This document shows, in pieces, positions 1 through 5,667 of a stretch of DNA of 5,667 bases. The DNA lies in NCBI GenBank assembly GCA_003251995.1, contig QKDT01000099.1, positions 1 through 5,667 of the forward strand, read 5' to 3'. Numbering within the stretch: the first letter of the stretch is position 1; each line of letters begins with the position of its first letter. The position numbers were made by a program, and so were the translations under genes. Source of the DNA: Desulfovibrio desulfuricans. Lineage in GTDB: Bacteria; Desulfobacterota; Desulfovibrionia; Desulfovibrionales; Desulfovibrionaceae. Under the pieces are notes generated by a model that made no database searches, was not told the origin of the DNA, and saw nothing but the letters and a program-made list of their open reading frames with translations.

Positions 1-929
1 AAGGGCAGCGGGTCAAGGCTGGCGATCTGCTGGTAGAAATCGACCCAAGGCCCTTTCAAGCGGCGCTTGATCAGGCGCGCGGCACACTCGCCAAGGATCA
101 GGCCCAGTTGGACAATGCCCGCAAGGATCTGGCGCGCTATGCCAAACTTGCGCAAGGCAATTTTATTGCTACCCAGCAGTTTGAAACACAGCGTGCGCTT
201 GTGCGCCAGTATGAGGGTACAGTGGGGGCCGATAAGGCAGCCGTTGATTCCGCCGCTCTCCAGTTGAGTTACAGCCGTATTACAGCGCCGACATCTGGTC
301 GTTTGGGGCTGCGCAATGTGGACGAGGGCAACATGATAAAGGCCTCGGACACATCTGGAATTGTACGCATTACTGAGGTCAGCCCCTGTGATGTCGTGTT
401 TACCCTGCCGGAAAGCCAGGTGCCCCTGGTGGTGCAGGCCCTTCGCGCCCACGAGGACGATGTGGACCAACGCCCCTTGCCGGTTCAGGCCTGGGACAGG
501 GAGCAGAAACACCTGCTGGACGTGGGCGGGCTGCTTTCGCTGGACAACCAGATTGATATTTCCACCGGCACGGTAAAGCTCAAGGCGCGCTTTCCCAACA
601 CCGAAGGGGCCTTGTACCCCAACCAGTTCGTCAACGCCCGCTTGCAGGTGCGCGTACTCAGAAATGCCGTAACGGTTCCTACCTCAGCCGTTCAGTTGGG
701 GGCGCGCGGGTCTTACGTGTATGTGGCAACCAAGAATGACAAAGGGCAGGATGTTGTTGCCGTGCGTCAGGTTACCTCCGGCATTGCCTCGGATGCCCTG
801 ACCGTGATTGATAAGGGCCTTGAACCTGGCGATGTGGTTGTTGTTGACGGGCTTGACCGCCTGCGTGATGGCCTTGCCGTGAAAATTTCGGCCACCACAG
901 AAACCCCCAAGGCTCCGGCTGCGGAATAG
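1..929 (+). CDS. mdtA: RND efflux periplasmic adaptor (membrane fusion protein), MdtA-like, 5'-truncated by window edge
   Basis: Periplasmic adaptor linking the RND pump in the inner membrane to a TolC-type outer-membrane channel. The frame is open from base 3 (bases 1-2 belong to a split codon) to TAG at 927-929, giving 308 visible residues. E. coli MdtA has about 415, so roughly 100 N-terminal residues (signal or anchor, first membrane-proximal strand, start of the lipoyl domain) lie upstream. Visible order: end of the first lipoyl half (GQRVKAGDLLVEIDP, fragment residues 1-15); a long alpha-hairpin, about 16-87; the second lipoyl half opening with LSYSRITAP at 88-96; beta-barrel with FTLPES and LLSLDNQID; then the C-terminal membrane-proximal domain with PNQFVNARL and a short Ala/Pro-rich tail. 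Long stretches match E. coli MdtA from memory. The hairpin-tip motif has R45 and L49, but Ala56 where Ser is usual. The single visible Cys (129) lies in the second lipoyl half. A TTG at 108 is not a real start, because homology runs upstream of it. It is the first gene of the operon seen here. The Pseudomonas MuxA name is an equal alternative. Confidence 0.93.
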   Translation, partial: GQRVKAGDLLVEIDPRPFQAALDQARGTLAKDQAQLDNARKDLARYAKLAQGNFIATQQFETQRALVRQYEGTVGADKAAVDSAALQLSYSRITAPTSGRLGLRNVDEGNMIKASDTSGIVRITEVSPCDVVFTLPESQVPLVVQALRAHEDDVDQRPLPVQAWDREQKHLLDVGGLLSLDNQIDISTGTVKLKARFPNTEGALYPNQFVNARLQVRVLRNAVTVPTSAVQLGARGSYVYVATKNDKGQDVVAVRQVTSGIASDALTVIDKGLEPGDVVVVDGLDRLRDGLAVKISATTETPKAPAAE

Positions 930-969
930 CAGCCCTGCCTGTTCGGGCCGCCGCTCACCGTGTCTTTCA

Positions 970-984
970 CCCCTTCTGAAGGGG
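970..984 (+). promoter_or_regulatory. Short stem-loop over the mdtB ribosome-binding site
   Basis: In the mRNA, CCCCUU (970-975) can pair perfectly with AAGGGG (979-984) around a three-base loop, CUG. The 3' arm is the Shine-Dalgarno core of the downstream pump gene, so the folded form would hide it. The structure is seen directly in the sequence; a regulatory effect is inference. It is not a terminator, because no T-run follows. The rest of the 65-base gap (930-994) shows only a weak GCCC/GGGC pairing (932-935 with 945-948) and no convincing promoter. Confidence 0.4.
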
Positions 985-986
985 AG
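979..986 (+). promoter_or_regulatory. Ribosome-binding site of mdtB
   Basis: AAGGGGAG is a purine-rich Shine-Dalgarno sequence ending 8 bases before the ATG at 995. It supports that start, which also yields an N-terminus aligning with RND family proteins just ahead of the first membrane helix. Confidence 0.75.
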
Positions 987-994
987 CATCCGCC

Positions 995-3900
995 ATGAAT
1001 TTGTCGCGCATATTTATTCTTCGGCCCATAGCCACCTCGTTGCTTATGGTGGCCCTCTTTCTTTCAGGGCTGCTGGGCTACCGATACCTTCCGGTGGCGG
1101 CCCTGCCGCAGATAGATTACCCCACCATCCAGGTGCAGACGCTCTATCCCGGTGCATCGCCCGACGTCATGGCCTCTGTTGTTACCGCACCCCTCGAGCG
1201 CCAGTTTGGCCTTATGCCAGGGCTTGTGCAGATGAGCTCGCTTTCATCTGCCGGGGCTTCGGTGGTGACGCTGCAATTCGACCTCACCCTGGCGCTTGAT
1301 GTGGCGGAGCAGGAAGTGCAGGCAGCCATCAATGCCGCCAACAACCTGTTGCCCACCGACCTGCCTTCGCCGCCCATTTACAACAAGGTCAACCCGGCAG
1401 ACCCGCCTGTTATCACCTTGGCTGTCACCAGCGATGCCATGCCCCTCACCCGGCTGGAAGACCTGGTGGACACGCGTATGGCCCAGAAAATTTCGCAGTT
1501 GCCCGGCGTGGGCCTTGTGACACTTTCGGGCGGGCAGCGCCCGGCGGTGAGGGTGCAGGTAAACCCCAAGGCGCTTGCCAACGCGGGCTTTACCCTGGCT
1601 GATGTGCGCACTGCCATTGCCACTGCCAACGTCAACAATGCCAAGGGCAGTTTTGACGGGCCGGAGCGTGCCAGCACCATTGACGCCAACGATCAGCTTG
1701 ATTCTGCCGAGGCCTATGCCGACACCATTATAGGGTACAAAGACGGCGGCCCCTTGCGTCTGCGTGATGTTTCTGAGGTGGTAGAAGGTGCGGAAAATGC
1801 ACGCCTTGCGGCCTATGTGGCGGGGGAGGGCATGGGGTTTCGGCCTGCCATTGTGCTTTCGGTGCAGCGGCAACCCGGTGCCAATGTCATAAGCGTGGCG
1901 GACAGGGTTTTGCGGCTATTGCCCATACTCAAACAGACCTTGCCCGGCAATGTGGACGTGCGCGTGGTGACAGACCGCACCACCACCATCCGCGCCACGG
2001 TGCATGATGTGCAGCTTGAGCTGCTGTTGGCTGTGGGGCTGGTTATCTGGGTTATCTGGCTTTTTTTGCGCAATGCCAGAGCCACGGTCATTCCCGCCCT
2101 GGCGGTGCCCCTTTCGCTGGTGGGCACGCTGGGCATCATGCATTTGGCTGGCTATTCGCTGAACAACCTCACGCTCATGGCGCTGGTTATCGCCACCGGC
2201 TTTGTGGTGGACGACGCCATTGTTGTTATTGAAAATATCTCACGCTACCTGGAGCAAGGGCAAAAGCCCGTGCAGGCGGCCCTCACCGGGGCCGGACAGA
2301 TAGGCTTTACCATTATTTCCCTGACCATATCCCTGGTGGCGGTGCTTATCCCCCTGTTGTTCATGGGGGATGTGGTGGGGCGGCTTTTCCGAGAATTTGC
2401 GGTCACCTTGGCTGTGACCATCCTTATTTCAGCAGTTATATCGCTCACGCTTACGCCCATGCTCTGCGCGGTTATGCTGCGGCCCGAAAATCATTCCAAT
2501 GATGCCTCTCACCAGGAGCACGGCGGTTTTTTTACCGGCCTGCTTGCCTGGTATGAAGAAAAACTCGACTGGGTGCTGGGCCATCAAAGCCTGACACTGG
2601 CTGCAGCCGTTGGCACGCTTGTTCTCACGGTTTTGCTGTATATTGTCGTTCCCAAAGGGTTTTTCCCGGTGCAGGATACGGGCGTCATTCAGGGCATGGC
2701 AGAAGCACCGCAGGATACGTCTTATGAAGCCATGGCTGGGCGGCAACACCAGTTGGCGGATATCATACTGCAAGACCCCGCAGTTGAGAGCGTGGTGTTT
2801 TTTGTGGGCGTGGACGGCATCAATCAGAGCCTTGGCACCTCGCGTCTTTCCATAGAGCTGAAACCTCTGGAAGACCGTGATGCCCGCGCGCCTGTAATTG
2901 CCCGCCGTATTATGGAAAAGGCCTCTCTGCCGGGCATGACCCTTTATCTGCAACCCGTGCAGGATCTTACCATTGAAGACCGTATTTCGCGTACCCAGTA
3001 CCAGTTTTCGGTAGAGGCTCTGAGCAGGGATCAACTTGATCAGTGGGTGCCGCGCATTGTGAGCGCGCTTGCCCAGCGACCAGAGCTTGAAATGGTCGCC
3101 AGCGACTACCAGAATCCGGGCCGCATGGCATGGCTCAATATTAACCGGGATGCGGCGGGCCGCCTTGGCATAAGCATGTCTGCCATAGACAACGCCTTGT
3201 ACGATGCCCTTGGACAGCGGCTTATTTCAACCATTTTTACGCAGACCAACCAGTACAAGGTAGTGCTTGAAACCGCCCCGCGCTTCCGTGTTGGGCCGCA
3301 ATCGCTGGAAAATATCTATGTTTCTGGCGGCGATGGCAAACCCGTGCCGCTCACCAGCCTGGCAACGCTGGAAGAAAAACCCGTGCGGCTTTCCATAGCG
3401 CGGCAGGGGCAGTTCCCCGTGGCGACCATCTCCTTCAATGTGGCCCAGGGCTCGTCCTTGGGCGCGGCGATCAATGCTGTGACAGAAACAGAAAAAGAGC
3501 TGAAGCTGCCCACGGCCCTGCGCACACAGTTGCAAGGCGCAGCCAAGGCCTTTACCACGTCTACGGATAACCAGGTGTGGCTTATTCTGGCAGCCATCAT
3601 CACCATGTATATTGTGCTAGGGGTGCTGTACGAAAGTTACGTACACCCCGTCACCATTCTTTCCACACTGCCCTCTGCAGGCGTGGGGGCGCTGCTGGCC
3701 CTGATGCTTGCGGATATGGATCTTGGGGTGGTGGGCATTATCGGCATTATTCTGCTCATTGGTATTGTCAAAAAGAACGCCATCATGATGATTGACTTTG
3801 CACTGGATGCGGAGCGCAACGAAGGCAAGGAGCCTCTGGCTGCCATCCGGCAGGCCTGTCTGCTGCGGCTGCGGCCTATCCTCATGACAACCATGGCGGC

Positions 3901-4144
3901 CCTGTTGGGCGCTCTGCCCCTGATGATCGGCTGGGGCATGGGCGCGGAGTTGCGGCGTCCCCTGGGTGTAACCATGGTGGGCGGGCTTATTTTTAGTCAG
4001 GCGCTTACGCTGTTTACTACGCCTGTCATCTATCTGTGGTTTGACCGGGTGAGCCGTCGTTTTCAAAGACATAAGGCGCAAGGCGAAGCCGGAAAAGGCG
4101 GGCTGACAGCGCAGGGCGAACCGCGCCAAGAGGCCCGGGCATGA
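995..4144 (+). CDS. mdtB: RND efflux pump inner-membrane subunit, MdtB-like
   Basis: Proton-driven multidrug exporter subunit, 1049 residues (E. coli MdtB about 1040), complete. It is expected to form a heterotrimer with the MdtC-like product of the next gene. TM1 spans about 12-29, followed by a large periplasmic loop to about 338. TM2-TM6 lie in about 340-495, TM7 at about 532-552, a second large periplasmic loop runs to about 860, and TM8-TM12 occupy about 861-1015. This is the duplicated 6+6 RND plan. The proton relay looks complete: D406 and D407 in GFVVDDAIVVIENI (TM4), K927 in IVKKNAI (TM10), and R958 and T965 in RLRPILMT (TM11). These correspond to AcrB D407, D408, K940, R971 and T978. 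FVGVDG, SRTQYQF and GQRLISTI match E. coli MdtB by recall. The N-terminus is about nine residues shorter than in E. coli, and the hydrophilic cytoplasmic tail after F1016 is somewhat longer (about 33 residues). The ATG start has a good ribosome-binding site, and the TGA stop overlaps the mdtC ATG. MuxB is the Pseudomonas name. Confidence 0.95.
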   Translation: MNLSRIFILRPIATSLLMVALFLSGLLGYRYLPVAALPQIDYPTIQVQTLYPGASPDVMASVVTAPLERQFGLMPGLVQMSSLSSAGASVVTLQFDLTLALDVAEQEVQAAINAANNLLPTDLPSPPIYNKVNPADPPVITLAVTSDAMPLTRLEDLVDTRMAQKISQLPGVGLVTLSGGQRPAVRVQVNPKALANAGFTLADVRTAIATANVNNAKGSFDGPERASTIDANDQLDSAEAYADTIIGYKDGGPLRLRDVSEVVEGAENARLAAYVAGEGMGFRPAIVLSVQRQPGANVISVADRVLRLLPILKQTLPGNVDVRVVTDRTTTIRATVHDVQLELLLAVGLVIWVIWLFLRNARATVIPALAVPLSLVGTLGIMHLAGYSLNNLTLMALVIATGFVVDDAIVVIENISRYLEQGQKPVQAALTGAGQIGFTIISLTISLVAVLIPLLFMGDVVGRLFREFAVTLAVTILISAVISLTLTPMLCAVMLRPENHSNDASHQEHGGFFTGLLAWYEEKLDWVLGHQSLTLAAAVGTLVLTVLLYIVVPKGFFPVQDTGVIQGMAEAPQDTSYEAMAGRQHQLADIILQDPAVESVVFFVGVDGINQSLGTSRLSIELKPLEDRDARAPVIARRIMEKASLPGMTLYLQPVQDLTIEDRISRTQYQFSVEALSRDQLDQWVPRIVSALAQRPELEMVASDYQNPGRMAWLNINRDAAGRLGISMSAIDNALYDALGQRLISTIFTQTNQYKVVLETAPRFRVGPQSLENIYVSGGDGKPVPLTSLATLEEKPVRLSIARQGQFPVATISFNVAQGSSLGAAINAVTETEKELKLPTALRTQLQGAAKAFTTSTDNQVWLILAAIITMYIVLGVLYESYVHPVTILSTLPSAGVGALLALMLADMDLGVVGIIGIILLIGIVKKNAIMMIDFALDAERNEGKEPLAAIRQACLLRLRPILMTTMAALLGALPLMIGWGMGAELRRPLGVTMVGGLIFSQALTLFTTPVIYLWFDRVSRRFQRHKAQGEAGKGGLTAQGEPRQEARA
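2041..2058 (+). repeat. Perfect 9-bp tandem repeat within mdtB, next to a T7 tract
   Basis: GGTTATCTG occurs twice in direct tandem (2041-2049 and 2050-2058) and encodes Val-Ile-Trp twice in TM2 (residues 350-355). It is followed by C and then seven T (2061-2067). E. coli MdtB has the same length here, so this is probably not a recent net insertion. The unit is a multiple of three, so repeat slippage would stay in frame. Confidence 0.6.
2527..2533 (+). repeat. Homopolymeric T7 tract within mdtB
   Basis: Seven consecutive T lie in the region coding for the cytoplasmic linker between TM6 and TM7 (GGFFTG). It is the second T7 run in this gene, after 2061-2067. Slippage by one base would shift the frame. 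Both runs are in frame here and nothing shows that they vary. Confidence 0.45.
4128..4133 (+). promoter_or_regulatory. Ribosome-binding site of mdtC inside the mdtB 3' end
   Basis: AAGAGG ends 7 bases before the ATG at 4141. With the ATGA stop/start overlap at 4141-4144 it favours 4141 as the mdtC start and suggests translational coupling to mdtB. This matters for a pump made of both subunits. Confidence 0.65.
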
Positions 4145-5667
4145 ACAAAGACTGTGAAGGTGCGGAACATCCGCCTCAGCAAGACCGCCCAGCGGAACAG
4201 CCCCACAACGGCACCCATCCGACAAAGCCGGAAGGAGGTATCCGTTCCAGTAGGCGGAACCGGCTGAAGGCTCTGCTCGAAGAAGGCCGCAGACACCGCT
4301 TTGGGCCGGAAGTGCTGCCGGTCAGCCTGTCCGCCCCCTTTATCCGGCGGCCTGTGGCAACGGCTCTGCTGACCTTTGCCATAGCTCTTGCGGGTATAGT
4401 GGCCTTTAACCTGCTGTCTGTGGCACCCTTGCCGCAGGTGGATTTTCCCGTGGTGGTGGTGCGCGCCAAGATGCCCGGTGCAGGGCCGGAAACCATGGCT
4501 GCCACGGTTGCCACGCCGCTTGAGCGATCGCTTGGGCGTATTGCCGGCGTTACAGAAATGACGTCCACCAGCACATTGTCCAATTCGGAAATTGTGCTGC
4601 AATTTGATCTTGATCGAAATATCGATGGTGCCGCCAGAGACGTGCAATCGTCCATCAATGCCGCGCGCTCCAACCTGCCCACCATGCCCTCCAACCCCAG
4701 ATACCGCAAGGTGAACCCGGCGGGCGCGCCCATCATGATTTTGGCGATCACCTCTGATGTGCTGACCCGCACCCAACTGTACGACGCGGCCTCTACCGTG
4801 CTGGCGCAGAAAATTTCCCAGCTTCCAGGGGTGGGCGAGGTTATCGTTGGTGGCGGTGCGCTGCCTGCCGTGCGGGTAGACGTGATCCCCGATGCGCTCA
4901 ACCGTGCGGGCCTCACGATGGTGGATGTGCGCAGCGCCCTTGCGGCTGCCAACGCATTTATGCCCAAGGGGCAGGTGGACAGCGGCGGTCAGTTTTGGCT
5001 GGTTGGGGCAAGCGATCAGTTGCGCAAGTCTGAAGACTACAAGTCGCTCATTGTAGCGCGCAGGGCGGATAAAACCATACGTCTTTCCGATGTGGCAAAT
5101 ATTGTGGATGGCCCGGAAGATGTGCGCGCCATGGCAGTCTCTGACGGCAAGCCCGCGGTGCTGCTCATTGTGTTTCGTTCACCGGGGGCCAACATTATTG
5201 AAACGGTCGATCAGGTCAAAGAGATGCTGCCGCAGTTGCGCTCATGGCTGCCGGAGAGCGCAGATCTGGGGCTGAGGCTTGACCGTTCGCTAACCATCCG
5301 CGCCTCATTGCGCGAGGTGGAAAAAAGCCTGGCGCTTTCCATGGCGCTGGTCGTGCTGGTGACGTTTCTGTTTTTGCGCAATGGCAGGGCCACTGCCATT
5401 CCCGCGGTGGCGGCCCCAGTATCCCTGCTGGCGACATTTGGCGTCATGTATTTGTGCGGCTACAGCCTGGACAATCTTTCGCTCATGGCACTGACTGTCT
5501 CCACGGGTTTTGTGGTGGACGATGCCATTGTGGTGCTTGAAAACATAGTGCGGCGGCTTGAGATGGGCGAAAGCCCCATGCGCGCCGCCCTACGCGGAGC
5601 CCGCGAGGTGGGTTTTACCGTTGTTTCCATCTCAATCTCATTGGTGGCGGTATTTACCCCCATATTG
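4141..5667 (+). CDS. mdtC: RND efflux pump inner-membrane subunit, MdtC-like, 3'-truncated by window edge, with N-terminal extension
   Basis: Second RND subunit of the pump, paralogous to mdtB. The frame is open from ATG 4141 to the last base: 509 codons and no stop. E. coli MdtC has about 1025 residues, so the N-terminal half is present. Residues 1-60 are a hydrophilic, Pro/Glu-rich segment with a basic, possibly helical stretch at about 38-53 (RRNRLKALLEEGRRHR); E. coli MdtC lacks it. Family homology begins at APFIRRPVAT (65-74). TM1 is about 72-91, followed by the first periplasmic loop to about 390, then TM2 to TM4. GFVVDDAIVVLENI carries the proton-relay pair D460 and D461, and the window ends inside TM5. 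Stretches such as ATPLERSLGRIAGV, RDVQ-SINAA, APIMIL and MYLCG mark it as the C rather than the B subunit. The start follows the ATGA overlap and AAGAGG site; GTG at 4312 (codon 58) would give a standard-length protein but has a poorer ribosome-binding site. MuxC is the Pseudomonas name. Confidence 0.93.
   Translation, partial: MNKDCEGAEHPPQQDRPAEQPHNGTHPTKPEGGIRSSRRNRLKALLEEGRRHRFGPEVLPVSLSAPFIRRPVATALLTFAIALAGIVAFNLLSVAPLPQVDFPVVVVRAKMPGAGPETMAATVATPLERSLGRIAGVTEMTSTSTLSNSEIVLQFDLDRNIDGAARDVQSSINAARSNLPTMPSNPRYRKVNPAGAPIMILAITSDVLTRTQLYDAASTVLAQKISQLPGVGEVIVGGGALPAVRVDVIPDALNRAGLTMVDVRSALAAANAFMPKGQVDSGGQFWLVGASDQLRKSEDYKSLIVARRADKTIRLSDVANIVDGPEDVRAMAVSDGKPAVLLIVFRSPGANIIETVDQVKEMLPQLRSWLPESADLGLRLDRSLTIRASLREVEKSLALSMALVVLVTFLFLRNGRATAIPAVAAPVSLLATFGVMYLCGYSLDNLSLMALTVSTGFVVDDAIVVLENIVRRLEMGESPMRAALRGAREVGFTVVSISISLVAVFTPIL
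4230..4263 (+). other. Internal AAGGAGGT with two mutually exclusive hairpins in the mdtC extension
   Basis: A perfect anti-16S match, AAGGAGGT (4232-4239), lies in the coding region for residues 31-33 of the extension. TCCGTTCC (4241-4248) can pair upstream with GGAAGGA (4230-4236; seven pairs, one bulged G, loop GGUA), covering the Shine-Dalgarno-like core. It can also pair downstream with GGAACCGG (4256-4263; seven pairs, one bulged C). Only one pairing can form at a time. No ATG, GTG or TTG lies at normal spacing in the mdtC frame, so it does not identify a start. The pairings are seen in the sequence; any function is inference. Confidence 0.3.

Noticed and set aside
108..929. A TTG start at 108 giving a short 273-residue adaptor.
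   Set aside because: The same frame is open to the window edge, and residues upstream of it (KAGDLLVEIDP and the start of the hairpin) match the adaptor family. The gene is cut by the window, not short.
970..990. The 970-984 stem-loop as a transcription terminator between mdtA and mdtB.
   Set aside because: There is no T-run after the stem, the stem is short, and the genes on both sides belong to one functional complex.
4145..4311. A separate small gene or regulatory spacer between mdtB and mdtC.
   Set aside because: The mdtC frame runs through it without a stop, with a well-placed ribosome-binding site at its head. I saw no independent small gene with its own good start and stop. It is kept as part of mdtC, with the alternative start noted.
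4176..4967. Long antisense open frame (263 codons) opposite mdtC.
   Set aside because: It lies wholly opposite a strongly conserved RND gene, its translation resembles no family I know, and GC-rich coding DNA often leaves such frames open. The same applies to the antisense frames at 4063-4776, 3617-4225, 2429-3034 and 1244-1873.
2060..5550. DNA similarity between mdtB (about 2060-2235) and mdtC (about 5368-5548) as a mobile or recombination repeat.
   Set aside because: Both segments encode the conserved TM2-TM4 region of paralogous RND proteins. Identity is broken by frequent synonymous and amino-acid changes, so shared ancestry explains it.

Overview
The window holds one continuous piece of a tripartite RND (resistance-nodulation-division) efflux operon of the MdtABC/MuxABC type. 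All genes are on the + strand: the 3' part of the periplasmic adaptor gene (mdtA-like, 1-929), a complete inner-membrane pump gene (mdtB-like, 995-4144), and the 5' half of a second, different pump gene (mdtC-like, 4141 to the window end). Coding sequence covers nearly everything. The only gap is 65 bases between mdtA and mdtB, and mdtB and mdtC overlap by an ATGA.

The identification rests on extended similarity to the Escherichia coli MdtA, MdtB and MdtC sequences as I remember them, on the conserved order adaptor-B-C, and on the RND signature residues. In this family two non-identical RND subunits assemble into one heterotrimeric pump (B2C in E. coli). The adaptor bridges the pump to a TolC-type outer-membrane channel, and no channel gene is visible here. 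The reported E. coli substrates are novobiocin and bile salts such as deoxycholate; the substrates here are unknown.

The host is a Gram-negative bacterium, since the machine spans two membranes. The fairly high GC content, the mixed CTG/CTT/TTG leucine usage and the style of the proteins remind me of Desulfovibrionaceae (Desulfovibrio-like sulfate reducers). This is an impression, not a demonstrated assignment.

I found no undescribed system. The points worth a second look are small. (1) The MdtC-like protein has a ~60-residue hydrophilic N-terminal extension that E. coli MdtC lacks, unless the true start is a GTG at 4312. (2) A 6-bp hairpin sits directly on the mdtB ribosome-binding site. 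(3) A perfect AAGGAGGT lies inside the extension-coding region, in a segment that can form two mutually exclusive hairpins. (4) The adaptor has Ala in place of the usual Ser in the hairpin-tip motif that contacts the outer-membrane channel. (5) mdtB carries a 9-bp tandem repeat next to one of two T7 tracts. No RNA genes, mobile elements, CRISPR arrays or terminators were seen. The operon promoter and any regulator lie outside the window.
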